DNA of 64,000 nt from Owenia fusiformis (lineage: Eukaryota > Annelida > Polychaeta > Sabellida > Oweniidae), in the NCBI GenBank assembly GCA_903813345.2, contig CAIIXF020000004.1:11383196-11447195 (forward strand), in the 5' to 3' direction. Made by a program: the position numbers and the translations under genes. The notes beneath the pieces are model-generated. The model searched no databases and was not told the origin of the DNA. It was given only the letters and a program-made list of their open reading frames with translations. This document shows, one piece after another, positions 1 to 12,826 of this stretch (its first letter is position 1; every line of letters starts with the position of its first letter).

Positions 1-138
1 TCTAATGAACACCCCTTCAATCTCAACACAATACTCTGACAAATTCTGTAGACAATTGGCTCTCTGTAGTGGACACCTATCTACAGTGAACACATTTTAA
101 TGGCTCAATAGGTGTTCACGATACAGGGCTTTACTGTA
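1..138. repeat. Family C element (partial, cut by the window edge)
   Basis: Repeats the motif of a base followed by GAACAC or GGACACC, and ends with CAGGGCTTTACTGTA, the inverted end seen in other family C copies. Confidence 0.5.
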
Positions 139-762
139 TATGTATAGATTAGTATAGGAAATACAAAGAAATAACACAATAAATAAAAGGTATTTCTAAA
201 ACATTTTTTTCTGCATTCCTAGACAGCTATAACCAAACACTGTTTTAGACAGATTTAAGACACTTTTTGACAGCCTTTCATTTTTTTCAGACAGGCTATC
301 CATGAATTGAGTTTTTTTGCCTGAGATCTTCAAGATTGACTCCTGACATATAAAACCTTTTACGAAATGAAGAGTAAACCATGAGAGTTGTAACGAATAT
401 CCTCTAAATGCAGTTCTGTGTTTCTTGTCAATCTTCGATGCTTTTGTTAAACATTGTATCCCAGAATGTCAATGAACACCAATGAAGGGTGATTTCCCCA
501 GCATTAAAGCAGGTAGGTGCTTCACCCGATTGCACCCACTTCACCCACTTGCCAACAAAAATTTTGTTGAAATCGGCATTTTTTACCTACCTTGATCTGA
601 ATCATGAAAATGTAACTTTTGCAATTTTCATTTAATTAGCAAATCAAACAAATTCATGGGATTATATTTCTAGGATTTGCCTTTGATGTTATATTAGGAT
701 ACAAGATACACTCTGATAATGGAAATAATCTCTTATGTGGCTTCTGTTAGGAATGTCGCAAT

Positions 763-859
763 GGTCATATTTTAAATGGAAAACGGAGTGGAAATGAGTG
801 GAATTAACAAGAAATAAAGTAAAAAGATATGTAGTCAATACTTTAAATTGTATAGAACC
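763..859 (-). repeat. Family A repeat (truncated)
   Basis: Holds the GGTCATATTTTAAA end through ACTTTAAATTGTATAGAA; the CCGTCTGCTC end is missing. Confidence 0.6.
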
Positions 860-878
860 ATGATATTCCCCAAGGGTT

Positions 879-985
879 CCTTTAAACTGATGCGTTTAGT
901 GGTTGTCTGGTACGAAGAAATTGATCCTTTAAGATTATGCGTTTAGTGGTTGTCTCATACAGAGAATATGATCCTTTAAAGTGAT
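879..985. repeat. Tandem repeat, 47-bp unit, just over two copies
   Basis: CCTTTAAACTGATGCGTTTA starts at 879, again near 926 and, shortened, at 973. Confidence 0.7.
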
Positions 986-1136
986 GATCTCTCAAATATC
1001 CTAAAAAAATCTGATGCCTTTAAGCAGGAGGTAATGATCAACAAAAAATGTTTTTTCAAGCTTGAAATACTTACTGAGTGATAGCACTGGATTGTTATGT
1101 ACTAATTAGACGAATTACCTTCCATGGATTCTCGGA

Positions 1137-1230
1137 GGTCATATTTTAAATTGCAAAATAAAGTGGAAAATAGTGGAATCAGCAAGGAATAAAATCAACA
1201 GACATGAAGTCAACACTCTAAATTGTATAT
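1137..1230 (-). repeat. Family A repeat (truncated)
   Basis: Stops after CACTCTAAATTGTATA, directly followed by a second copy in the same orientation. Confidence 0.65.
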
Positions 1231-1238
1231 GTCAAGAT

Positions 1239-1420
1239 GTCATGTTTTGAAATGGGTTATGTTTTGAAATGCAAAATAGAGTGAAAAAGAGTGGAATTAG
1301 CAAGGAATAAAGTATAAAGGCATGTAGCTAACACACTAAATTGTATAGAAAAGCAAGAAAATCGGATACTTCATTCAAATTTTAGAGAGGAATGACATGA
1401 AATAAGCATGAGCAGATGGA
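1239..1420 (-). repeat. Family A repeat (near full length)
   Basis: Tandem neighbour of the preceding copy, with both ends, and a partly doubled ATGTTTTGAAATG at its left end. Confidence 0.75.
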
Positions 1421-1831
1421 CATCCAAATATACGGATAAAGTATGTTATGTACTTGAAATTATAAAGAAGGCAACTCAGAGGGAGTTGATTATGACAAAA
1501 TGCACAGCGATCCAACATAATTTCTACCAAATAGTTTATTATTCATCCTCCTCACAACATTTACGAGATCTATAACCCCCAGGCTTAAGATTTTTCCGAA
1601 GGCTGAAAGAATGAAAATACCAAAACAAGAGAATTCATTAAAATCTGCACCAGGGCGGTTGAGGATGTTTACACCATACAAGATACAAAGATAGATAAAA
1701 AGAACTTAGTACATCTAATGGGGAAACATCACATGATTCAGAAGTGTGAAAATGTTCTTTTTAAAGGGCCATATTTACAGTACGGTTGATTCCCAATAGT
1801 ACAACTGCGAAGATAACAAGACAAAAGCATT

Positions 1832-2062
1832 ACAAAATGTCCCCACCACTTTGAAAGTGTAACCATTTGTTTTAGATACTGAATGCCAACACCAAATACC
1901 AAAGAATGGTGACAAAAATGACTGTTTAGGCTTCAATATTTTTCCTGTTTGTATAACAAAAAACATTCAAGGCATTAACATGGAAAATGTCACCACCTGC
2001 AAGTGTTACAGACATGGACCAACACCATCCACAAAGAAGATGCAGAGAGTGTAACAATATAT
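1832..2062 (+). repeat. Family B repeat, two partial units
   Basis: Two blocks with AAAATGTCMCCACC and, after a T-rich gap, GTTACAGA or GTTTTAGATACTGAATGCC, followed by TAACAATATATC, as in the family B copy at 20325. Confidence 0.5.
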
Positions 2063-2289
2063 CACCACTTCTTACATAAGGTACATTCGATTCAATCTAT
2101 TCCTGCATTATATCAAATGACTTCTGACAGGAGTTTTATCATGAAAGTACCTTGAATAACACAGTGTGATAGCTTGGTAAGTAAATAGGCAGTTCAAGCT
2201 ATTGGGTAAAAAACTGCAGACTGGATCGATATGGCATAGTAGAATTTGAAAATACGTAAGAGTAGAAACTAAAACAAAAATCAAAAAAT

Positions 2290-2401
2290 AAACCAAATAG
2301 GCATGTAGTCAATACTCTAAATGGTATAGAAATGCAAGAAAATCAGATACTTCATTCAAATTTTAGAGAGAAATTGAGTGAAATAAGCATGAGCAGACGG
2401 A
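2290..2401 (-). repeat. Family A repeat (right two-thirds)
   Basis: From GGCATGTAGTCAATACTC to GCATGAGCAGACGG. Confidence 0.7.
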
Positions 2402-2682
2402 CGTTTTTAGGATGGGTCGTAGACTTGATCAATATGTATGTAATTGTATGTGTCACTTCTAGCACAGCTTCCATTTAATAAGGTTTGGTTTGTTAATATA
2501 GCTAACACTGATTGTAATCTACGCTTCAGTCTTAAAGAAATTGGGAAGCTGTCATTATAGGTTCTTTTTTTATACTTAAACGGTTGACTAGTTGACTCCT
2601 TAGTTCTTGAGGCTGCATGTACTGAACAATATGATTTGCAGTGGTAAAGCATATTTATCATGATAACTATGTAAGTCTGATT

Positions 2683-2792
2683 TATGGTGCTATGGTAACA
2701 AAGTTGGGTTGTGCTATGGCAACCACTGCGTGCAGTGGTATGATAGCCACTTTAGGTGGTATTATGGTAGCCACACTTTGCGGTGGAAACTA
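2683..2792. repeat. Imperfect short tandem repeat (GGTATNATGGTAGCCAC type)
   Basis: Four to five degenerate units with alternating TGCTATGG and GCCACT; the 62-residue open frame over it is a by-product. Confidence 0.4.
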
Positions 2793-2865
2793 TGATCTGC
2801 CGTGCCGTTTCTGTGACTGTAAACTGTAAGAAAAAACGTTTTCCCATTCAGGTGGAAACTAGAAC

Positions 2866-3068
2866 ATATTTTCATATTCCTATTCCCAATAAACTATTTG
2901 TTATGTAACTAAATACTAACTCTCATCACCTTGGGAACATATTTATAACTGGGGAATGTTCAGAAAAATTGGCATATTATCATATCCCAATTCCCAGTCT
3001 GATATTATACTTGTAATTAAACACTAAATTCCATCACCATGGGAACACATGTGTAACTGGGAAAACAT
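2866..3068. repeat. Diverged tandem duplication, about 107-bp unit
   Basis: ATATTTTCATATTCCTATTCCC and ATATTATCATATCCCAATTCCC, each followed by ATCACC-TTGGGAAC or ATCACC-ATGGGAAC blocks. Confidence 0.5.
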
Positions 3069-3184
3069 AACTTATTTTTCACGTTTACTCAAAACATTTA
3101 ACTTTATATTTGGTTTATAAACAAACTTAAAGATAATGAAAATACTATTAGCTCCAGGAGCATATGTTACTTTAGTATGAGCAA

Positions 3185-3350
3185 ATGTCTATCTGCGATT
3201 ACTTATTTTGTGCTATTTCTTTAAAAAAATTAATAAACAGCAAGTTTTTTGGCATTTTTATATAATTCAGAGTGTTGATCACATGCCTGTTTAATTTATT
3301 CCTTGCTAATTCCTCTCTTTTTCACTCTATTTTGTGTTTTAAATATGACA
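3185..3350 (+). repeat. Family A repeat
   Basis: Diverged in its first third (ATCTGCGATTACTTATTT), clear from GGCATTTTTATATAATTCAG to the end. Confidence 0.65.
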
Positions 3351-3467
3351 ATGATGATGTTTTTCTATATAATCAAATGTAATTTTTTTCTTTAACAGAT
3401 ATAATGGTCTTATCTGGCCAAATTTACCTGTAATATACGATATTTCCAAAATGAAAACTATCAAGAC

Positions 3468-3632
3468 GGTCATGTTTTGAAATCCAAAATTGAGTGAAAA
3501 AGAGTGGAATAAGCAAGGATTTAAATACACAGGCATGGAGTTAACACACTAAATTATGTAAAAATGCAAGAAAACTAGATACTTCATTCAAATTTTAGGG
3601 AGAAATAGAGTGAAATAGGCATGAACAGATTC
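3468..3632 (-). repeat. Family A repeat
   Basis: Full length; faces the preceding plus-strand copy about 120 bp away, so the two could pair as an inverted repeat. Confidence 0.75.
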
Positions 3633-4250
3633 AGAAGAGTTTAAATTATTTCTTGATAGGAAGCATCCTACAGAAATTGATAACTGATGAAATAAGAAAT
3701 TATTTAGATTGAGAGGAAATAAAAACTAAATTGATATCTATATTCAGAGGAAATAAAAAACAATTTGATGCCAATCTCAATCCCAGATTAACGATCCAAT
3801 CACAACTGTACTAAAACCTTCCTAGACGATCTGATGAGTTAAAATCTAAAAATAATTAGAATCAATTAGAGTAGAAACAGTCATGAATAATGAAAAAGTA
3901 AACAAACATATTCTAATCTTCTAAATACTGAAATGTAATTAAACACAGATAGTTCATTTAAATTTGAAGTGGAAATAAAATGACCAGAGAAATTTCACAA
4001 CCTTCTGTCTTTTCCAATTTCATTTACAACCTTCCGTCCTTTCTAATTTCATTAACAACCTTCTGTCCTTTCTAATTTGATTTACAGTAGTTCACTGAAA
4101 ACCACTTATATTGAAGAATATTTGACATTTTAATATTCTATCCATTTTCAGAGTCCCTGGATGTTATAATGTCAATGCCAATGAGAACGTGTACAATTAC
4201 TGGATAATCATTGGTACACGACACGTAACAATATAAATGGGCTTTCTTAA

Positions 4251-4541
4251 CCTCTTGAATCCCAGGCTCTAATATTGGTTGAAACCAGAGAATTTTTCAT
4301 TTTTGCCACCTTTTGACATTTTACTACATACCTTTACAATTTTAGATGCTCAACTTAGTGAAATTAGATGACAGAGATCATTTCTACACGTTTTAAAACA
4401 ATTTTTGTGTAAATTGGATGAAAATTTTTCAAATAAGAGCAATTTTTGAGAAAAATTTTGTGACAGATTTTCTCGTCCCTCTGGGTTTCAAGGTCATTTC
4501 TGAGGTGACGAGAAATCTCATTATTCTGGGGAGTCAAGAGG
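4251..4541 (+). mobile_element. Family D MITE with TTAA duplication, copy 1
   Basis: TTAA at 4247-4250 and 4542-4545. The ends are CCTCTTGAATCCC and, inverted, CCTCTTGACTCCC. The interior has a block (GTGACAGATTTTCTCGTC) repeated in copy 2. Ends starting CC next to TTAA fit piggyBac-type elements. Confidence 0.75.
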
Positions 4542-4796
4542 TTAATGACAGAGAAAGGGAACGAGGAGGACATGAAATGTGATGAGAAATAAGATGATGA
4601 AAGAGAATGGAGGGGAGGGAGTTGTGGGGACCATACGAGGAGATATGGGACACTTGGTTGGCAGGGGTGGCATCAAGCTGAAAGATAATGGGACAAATGG
4701 GCTCCACTAAACCAACCAATCAAGGCAAATTGAAACTTGATATAGATTGTGGCTACATGACATGTGATGGTTAGCATCATATGACCTCACCTAGAT

Positions 4797-5046
4797 GAAC
4801 CAATCAGTTTAATCTAACAAACCAATCACCCATCCACCCAACAAACCGATGAATCAATCACCCCACCAACCAACAAACCAATCAACAGATCAACAAACCA
4901 ATCAACCAAAACAACCAACCAACCAACAAAACAATCAACCAACAATTAACAATCAACCAACCAACCAATCAACAACCAACAAACCATGAACTAACCAACA
5001 ACAAACCAACCAATCAACCAAACAACAATCCAACCAACAATACAAA
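4797..5046. repeat. CCAA/CAAC-rich simple repeat
   Basis: Long, one-strand-biased run of ACCAATCA, AACCAACC and CAACAAACC variants with hardly any G. Confidence 0.85.
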
Positions 5047-6156
5047 ACATCATGTGTAGCAAATACACCTTCCGATCGTGTTCGTGAGAACAGATTTAAG
5101 TTTATTCATAACAAAAGAGTAAAAAATAATAACTTTCACAAAGAATTAATCCAGACCAGTTTCAATAAAAAACAATAATGTTCCAGTATAAAATTGTGTT
5201 CTAATAAAAAGGAATGTCTTAGTAAAGAGCCCGAGAACCTCATAAATAAGTCGCCAGAAATTGTGGTCTTTATCAAGAATTGATTTGCAATTCCCTAACT
5301 GCTAATTCTAGGTGATAATAAATTATTTTTATTATCAAGCCATGGCTCCTAGGGCTCGGCATTGTTACATCATTCCACGGTTACCTTTTGTTGCAAACCA
5401 CAATGTTTTGTTCAACTATTATTTTTATTTTTTTGGCTGTGAATTGTTTATGAAATAAAGATTTTGTATGTAGAGATAAGATTCACTAATAATGCATTTG
5501 GGTACTTGGTAAATAGGACAAATGGCCATATTTTTGGATGCATCTTTCATTGCACCATTCTCATCATTTTGATATGTAATGAACTTTTCTTTAACTATTA
5601 CTGATTTAGGAGGTTTGAAATTCATGTGGATGTCCCCTTCTAATAGCTTGTGGCACTGAAAATGCTAGCATGGTTTGTTGGTACCAAACAAGTCTCCAAA
5701 TTCAAACAGAGTTAAAGATGCGAAATCAACTCCTGTAAAGTGTGAGTGTGCGCGAAATAACCATGAACAGAGGTTAAATCTCATTCTGATACCTGTCCAA
5801 TCATTCCATCTATTCTGCAACTATATTCTTTGGAAGGCACTGATAGAAGGCAGGAATCTCTCAGGATATGTGTCTAATAGATACCAGCTTAATAATACCT
5901 AATACCCGATTTCAAAGTAAGGCTTTTTGCGTTAATTAGAGTTGTATTTGAAGCCAAATTCCCAGATGGAATCAAACATGGCTTGTAAGCCAATAACATA
6001 TCGGATAAGCCATGCACATTTTCCTCAATTCCTCTGCTAATTTCCCAGAACTTCTCATTGTACATCAAATGCTGTATTGGAATTTCATTGAACATAAAGA
6101 AGAAAATCTTTCCAAAAAGCAAAATGGCTGCCTGCACCAAATAAACCAAACCAGTA

Positions 6157-6320
6157 ATGCCTCAGTCACATTTGATCTACGGCAATTGTATAGTGGCCAT
6201 AGCTTACCAAAATTGAGAGAAATATGCAGCATAAAATAAAAGGATAAGCAGTACGATGTTGATTTTCTGTATCAATTTTATGAAGCTACGACTGCTGTAG
6301 AGCAAATGTGACTGAGGCTT
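6157..6320. mobile_element. Family H MITE, copy 1
   Basis: Inverted ends TGCCTCAGTCACATTTGATC and GCAAATGTGACTGAGGC. 164 bp; no open frame; duplication not resolved. Confidence 0.6.
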
Positions 6321-6917
6321 TATGCCACCTCTTTGTTACGATGTCATTCTCTTAGTTTCTGGTTTTCAAAAACTTCTTTCAATTTTGTAAACAAATATTT
6401 TGGCAAAGCAATGACATCATATATCTAGCCAATGATATATTCTCCAGTTTCTTTGAATCGCTAAAAGCAGTCAGGATTTATGGGATTGGTCTATTGGGAA
6501 AATGATATGAATCAATCAATCTGATCTCTATGCAGGTCATCACTGGGTATTGACAGTATTCTCCCTAGATTTTTCTCATGTGAGCGCAAAATTCTTACTT
6601 AAATCGAACAACTCTGACCAAAGTTGGCCAATGCATTCCAAATCTTTCATCCTGTTTTTCACTGCATTTTCCAATGTGCAGTGGGTTTTAAGGTAAATAC
6701 AAGCCTTTTTCAAAATATAAAGTGAGAGCAGCTCCCATTTTGCTTCCATGCAGGGGAGATCCCTCGGAGGCTAAATGATGATTGATGCAGCTAAGTCCAA
6801 TATATTACATCAATTTCATTGGCTAAGTTCATTTGTATTGACCATGATAGATGTGGCCTTTATCAATATACACTTACGGAATGACTTTACCAAGCTCAAA
6901 CAATCCCTTTTAAAATG

Positions 6918-7088
6918 TCCGTCTGCTCATGCTTATTCGTACCATTTCTCTCTAAAATTTGATTGAACTTTTTGATTGTCTTACATTTTAATACAATTTA
7001 GAGTGTGTACTAAATGATGGTGTCGTAAATTCCTCACTAATTCCCTTCTTTTCCACTCTATTTTTGAATTCTTGACTATAACAACCAT
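6918..7088 (+). repeat. Family A repeat
   Basis: Full length, starts TCCGTCTGCTCATGC; an insertion of several bases after AGAGTGTGTACTAAATG. Confidence 0.75.
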
Positions 7089-7164
7089 GAATTCTTTTAC
7101 AGCATGGAACAGACCAATTAGATTATATAAAGTGTTTTTCCCAGACTAATCTCGCTCTAAAAAT

Positions 7165-7333
7165 ATCTCCCAAGTCATCCTTATTTCACTCCACTTCTCT
7201 CTCAAATTTGAATGAAGTGTCTGATTTTCTTGCATTTCTATATAATTCAGAATATCCACTACATGTCTGCTTATTTCATTCCTTGCTGATTCCACTCTTT
7301 ATCCGTCTATTTCACGTTTCAAATCATGGCCAT
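7165..7333 (+). repeat. Family A repeat
   Basis: Direct neighbour of the 6918 copy; first bases diverged, remainder close to the consensus. Confidence 0.75.
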
Positions 7334-8598
7334 GGTGACCATTTCCCTAGACAATCTTGCATAATTTCTATTAAGCTCACGCCTTGACATTTAATAAGTT
7401 AGGTGGCAGGAGAACATGACATTTATACAGAACTAGAAAAAAACATGTTATTAAAAAACCTCTCTTGATAATCAGTTTGTAACCTGACGACAGTGCCTCA
7501 ATGTAAGTCTTAGGTCAAGATTTCAAACTTGTCATGGGGTTTCACTAGAATTTCTCAAAACAGGCTAAATAAATGAAAATAAAATTAATGGAAATCATAA
7601 ATTTAACATGGAAAGGCCGAAGTTGCTAAAAACAACAACTGATTTTGTGAAAACAACCTTAGGGAATAACAGTGAATCTATTATTCTGGGACCTTTTTGG
7701 TTGGAAACATAGTTGCTAGGCTGCAGAGGATAGCAAGCATTCCATTGGCCGATTAGAAGACGTGGTCATTAACAGAATCGTTAAAGTCAATTGTTCTCTC
7801 ACTATGACATCATTATATCTATGGTTACAACAACTAATTTTAAGTTAGGAATTCTAACTTAATGACATTTCTGTTAATGACCTATAGTTGTTGTTTTTTA
7901 ATTCCAATATAAAAAGTGACTATAATCGGTGGCAAAGTCACAATGGATTTCAAAAGAAGCACATACATGGCTTGCATGATTTAGTGCTTTGAGCATGACA
8001 TATATCTTGAGAAAATAGACATATAGTGTTAAAATAAAGAAGCTTCAAAATGACTCAAGTGTCCATTTTGCTATAATAAACTTTAGAATATCCCTTTCAA
8101 AATATTAGTGTTATTTTTATGATCTTTAAGATCTGTTGACAAAGGAAAATATTCCAGTCATTATTTGTCATGGTCACCATAACGCGTTTAGTTTTTCCTA
8201 CAAGTGCCCAGTATTTCTGCATTTTTTCTATTATTTTCATTTATAAATGAGTATTGAAATTAATTTGTTTTCATGTTTTGAAGGATTCAAATCACCACAG
8301 TGGGAGGTGGATCTTTCTTATAACCTCAAATTAATGTGAAGACACCAAAGAAACCTGACATATCCCATGATCCTAGGTACCTCGTCTCATTAACACTGAA
8401 TTCCATTGGTCACATGACCTTAATGGTGCTTCATGGGACGCAACCTCTTGTAATAAAATGTGTTAGAAAGTGAAGAGAAGATCAGACCATATGACACATC
8501 AACACTGAATCTATTCAGAATTTTTGCTCTACATGATTTAAATAATTTGAATTAAATTTTATTTCAGTGGCATATGGTTAACTCTAACTAAATATACT

Positions 8599-8760
8599 GT
8601 CTGGCCATATTAATTTTACACATTTCTCTTAAAAATTTGAATGAACTATCTGATTTTCTTGCATTTCTGTACAATTTAGAGTGTCAACTACACACCTGTA
8701 TACTCTATTCCTTGCTGATTTCACTCTTTTCCACTCAATTTTCAATTTATAACCATGACA
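8599..8760 (+). repeat. Family A repeat
   Basis: Deletion near the start; clear from AAAATTTGAATGAACTATC on. Confidence 0.7.
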
Positions 8761-9069
8761 ACACAATCTTTTTCTCCTGGTTTAAGTTCATTGAGGTCTA
8801 TGTTCATGTTGTTAGATGTTATCTCAGCACATGAGTTTGAGAGCATAGTTGTAACAAAATTATTTAATGGTTTCTAAATGTCAAAGCTGCAAAAATACAC
8901 CTCACTATAGTAAGTAGAGCCTTAAAAAGTCAGTGAATCAGCCTCAAACTTCCCCATATTCAACCATAATACGTGAAGTTGACCCATTTTGATGAGTTGA
9001 AATTGACCAAAATGTGAGTCATTTTTGTTGAATGTTTGTTATGTTACCATAAAAAGTGGGGACATTTGT

Positions 9070-9232
9070 TATGGTCTCAAACTTTTTTTGAGACGGCGGT
9101 TGGTGTTCGGACTTCAGCGTCTAGAGTTTGGCATTCTGAGTTTGGTGTCTGTAACAAATGGAAATTGGTGGCATTTTGCATGTTAATGCCATGCAATCCT
9201 TACAATAGTCTTGCAGCCTAACCACCATTCTG
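9070..9232 (-). repeat. Family B repeat
   Basis: The reverse of the motif reads TGTCTGTAACAAATGG, then TGGTGGCATTTTGCATGTTA. Also carries the GTTGGTGTTCGG block. Confidence 0.55.
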
Positions 9233-9830
9233 AATCTAATACAGGGAATGGGAAAGACGGGGAGGAGGTCTCACATTATAGACATATGGGTCATTTTAAA
9301 CATCAAACTTAACAAAATTGTGCACGAACACTATTCAGGCTCACTGTGAATGTCATACTTTTAATAGCCATGCAAAGTACTGAGGATTGTATATGAGTTT
9401 GTTTGACTAGTGCAACATCATCAATAAACATATATTCTGATATTAACAACAAATAAAGTTACATTGGTTGCCATGGTAGTTTTAAAACAAAGTTGACTGA
9501 AGTACAGAAGTAGCAGATGTTTGTTTCTAAGGTGATGAATGAACTTGATGTACTAATGATGTTCATTTGATTTGATATTGGGTGTTTATTTATGATAACA
9601 TACATCCCTATCTGTTTTACAAGGTGGTAAGAGATATGATCTTATGGTGTTTAATTGTGATAACGATTTCTAAATGGGTGGCAACTAGGCGGTAAGACAT
9701 TGTTAATTTGCATAAAAGGTTATCATTTGGGTTGTTGGGGATTGTTTCCTGCTTCCTGTCTGCTATATCATTTTTCCCTTCTCAGTCTCACATTTGGATT
9801 TATCAGAGCACCTCTTTATCCAATGTTTAT

Positions 9831-10006
9831 ACAGTAAAACCTGTCTTAATGAACACCTCTCTCTAGTGAATACCTGTGTTTAGTGAATACCACTTCAAGA
9901 CACATTTTACATTGAATCCTGTATAAAGTCTCCTTTCTGTAGCGAATACCTACTTGGAGGGAACACTTTTTTGTGACAGGTGTTCAAAGTCTACAGGTTT
10001 TATTAT
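9831..10006. mobile_element. Family C MITE (pogo/Tigger-like ends)
   Basis: The ends are ACAGTAAAACCTGTCTTAAT and CTACAGGTTTTATTAT; several GAACACCT or GAATACC units inside. Ends of the CAGTAAAACCT kind recall pogo-type Tc1/mariner elements. Confidence 0.6.
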
Positions 10007-11496
10007 ATTCTAATGGATACTACAGTCTGTAGATTCCACCATGAGTCTTTCACCTTTTGGCCATTCTAAACCACCTAACATTTCAGTTCTCTTAATGCCT
10101 TCTTTCTTTGGGACTTTAAATGCTTTCATACTCCCCTACTTTCATTAGAGAAAAAACACTGTGTCTTACCCAAAGGCCCTTACATGCACGATGGAACGTT
10201 TCATTACTGAAACTAAACATAGAAACGCCCTGGAGTAGGACAACTGGCAGGCGGGATCGGGAATGATGAGCCGTAAGAGGATACTTTGAAAAAGCTCAGT
10301 CACATTTACCTTGGTAATTTATATGAGTGATAGTTACAGGAATCAATAAAGACAACCTCACCCAATGGTTTCATTTTGCTTTCTGAACTGAGCTTCATCT
10401 ACCCAAGGCTATGATAAGCAAGGTAAATAATGAGACACCTTCAATGTTTTAGAGAACAAAGATATTGATCCATTCAGTCCTTATGACGATGCGTGCATAA
10501 ATGCAACCAAGAGTATAAACTTAATTGTTAGAAATCGCGTAATTTGATTGGCTGATTCAGTTCCATGCGATTGAAATACCTACGGGCTGCGGGCAATACA
10601 TACTGCAAAAATCACTGAGAGTAAACAGGCATGATCACCAATAAAAGTTTTTCGAGGAGAACCAACCTTTTAAAGTGCAGTTCTATTCTATGTTGACATG
10701 ACATGACAAATGATTATTGACATGACATCATAATGAAACACTACTTTATTATGGACAAAGCACTCAAGCCTTCTTGTAATATTTTTTCAAATATGTGTTT
10801 TAGGAACTAGTTAAATATCACCAACTCCTTCGAGCAATCTTACATACAGTGTTACTTCCTGTACGGTAAAACAGCAAGATATGAAATTGAAAATGCACTA
10901 TTTTCTTGATTTAAAAGTGGCCATACCTTTTTCAGAACTTGCTACTTTTTTAAATTAAAATCATATCAAAATTGGTATATTTTCTCTTCTCTTGGAATGT
11001 CTATTTTTATCTTCAAATATAATTTGGTATATTTTGTAAATACAATTCATTAGGAAACTGACTTCCTGTCTTATCCGTAATATTGGGCCTTCAGACATTT
11101 CAAACAGATGTTGTGACTGGTTAGCTGGGTCTACCACCAGGTGGCTCTCTTATCATTTCACCCCACATGTGGCAAGATCGTACCTCCCTTGATAAAGTCT
11201 ACATGTTCATTGAAAGTGGAAGTTCCTATTTTCATTACAATCAATGCAATACGAATGAGTCTAAGTCAATATAATTAATCTATATCACAACATTTATTTT
11301 GATCTAATTCCCCAATATATTTTACAAGAGGCAGTCTGACATGAGAGAGGGAAGGTAAAAATGTTTAAAGTATAATTTGAGGTTGATTTAAGAGAAAAAG
11401 CCATTAAATTCTAAGGTTTCTAATATAACACTGATAGAGCCTTATGCACCTCTGATCCTGTTGGTTGTAGAAATGTAGAAACCTGCGCTCAGAATA

Positions 11497-11662
11497 TCCG
11501 TCTGCTCATACATATTTCACTCAATTTTTCTCTAAAATTTGAATGAAGTGTCTGATTTTATTGCATTTCTATACAATTTAGAGTGTTAACTTCATGGTTG
11601 TTTATTTTATTCCTTGCTAATTCCACTCTTTTCCACTCTATTTTTTATTTTAAAACGTGACC
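11497..11662 (+). repeat. Family A repeat (reference copy for the family)
   Basis: Very close to the apparent consensus: begins ATCCGTCTGCTCATAC, then TCTCTAAAATTTGAATGAAG, GCATTTCTATACAATTTAGA, GTGTTAACT, TTATTCCTTGCTAATTCCAC, and ends TTTTAAAACGTGACC. No terminal inverted repeat, no poly-A tail and no tRNA-like head are visible, so class is unknown (non-autonomous DNA element or SINE-like). Confidence 0.8.
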
Positions 11663-11884
11663 ACCCTGAAGTTCTACTAAAATGTGGTAATGTATTTTCC
11701 CTACTTGAATTCTGTCACTAAATCTGGGAAAATATTCCAGGAAGAATTTTCAAAGTATTGCGGTACGTAATTCTCATATCTCTTTTTCTCATTACCCTAA
11801 ATTGCCATTAGCTAACTGCCCCCTGACTATAACAAATTATTTTACTGATGTGACTCAAACTGTAAGAACAGGCAGAAAATGGAG

Positions 11885-12136
11885 CGGCCGGGTCATGTTT
11901 TTGACAAGCTAGACAAAAGAATTATCTTCATTTTGAAGAGTAGAAATGATCTGAGCTTTCAATTGTTCAAAGGGTATGTTTTTTCTGATTCTCTGAACAA
12001 AAAATGGAAGCGGCCGGGTCATGTTTTTGACAAAATAGATAAAAGAATTATCTTCATTTTGAAGAGTAGAAATGATCTGAGCTTTCAATTGTTCAAAGGG
12101 TATGTTTTTTCTGATTCTCTGAACAAAAAACATCCT
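11885..12136. repeat. 126-bp tandem duplication
   Basis: Two copies starting GCGGCCGGGTCATGTTTTTG at about 11884 and 12010, differing at only a few bases (GCTAGAC against AATAGAT). Because 126 is divisible by 3 both strands stay open (98 and 74 residues). No known protein is encoded. Confidence 0.85.
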
Positions 12137-12826
12137 CTCAACGTTGGATGTATAAAAGCTATAATCATGGGGTGATTAGGTCGCAATGACATGAGAACAC
12201 ACATCAAAAACACATTTTTTCATTCTTATTTGTTAAGATAGGAATTCTTCATGGTTGAGAAGAACTGTAAAGAAAAGCATATCCTGCTCTGCGATTTAGG
12301 TGTTATCCTGTCTAAACCATTTTTCAAACAGACTTAAGATGAGCACTTCGTGACGTAAACATTAGGCTTTTAAAGCAAGAATCAAATCCATTTCTTGCAT
12401 TCTGATACTCATACATCTTTTTATCTTATCAATTTCTAAGTTTATATTAATTAGTTGAGCACTTAATTAGCTTAATTAGCTAGATAGGCATAATTTTAAA
12501 GAATATAAAGGGGGTCTAACTTTTATTTCATTTGGCATATCATTAGTACACCCAGCTGTGTAGGACAACCAACAGAAAACCACAATTTTTGTCAGGAACC
12601 CTAAAAGCTCACCAGGAAACCACTGTCATCAATAAAAACCATAGAAACTGCCTCATTTTAAAGTATTTCCACCAGGAAGTCCATGTGCTTAATACAAAAG
12701 ACATGGAAATGTCCATTGTTCTTGATTTCCCTTGGATATCCTATGGCGCTTTCTATCTTTATGTTTGTAATTGTATCCTAACCTCATGATTCTACAGAAT
12801 CCTGATATCTGCTTTTTCTTAAAATA

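Noticed and set aside
8637-8834. Recurrent peptide (N-E-x-x-D-F-L-A-F-L-Y-N-L-E) that might be a conserved small protein
   Set aside because: It is the translation of the family A consensus, and most copies break the frame.
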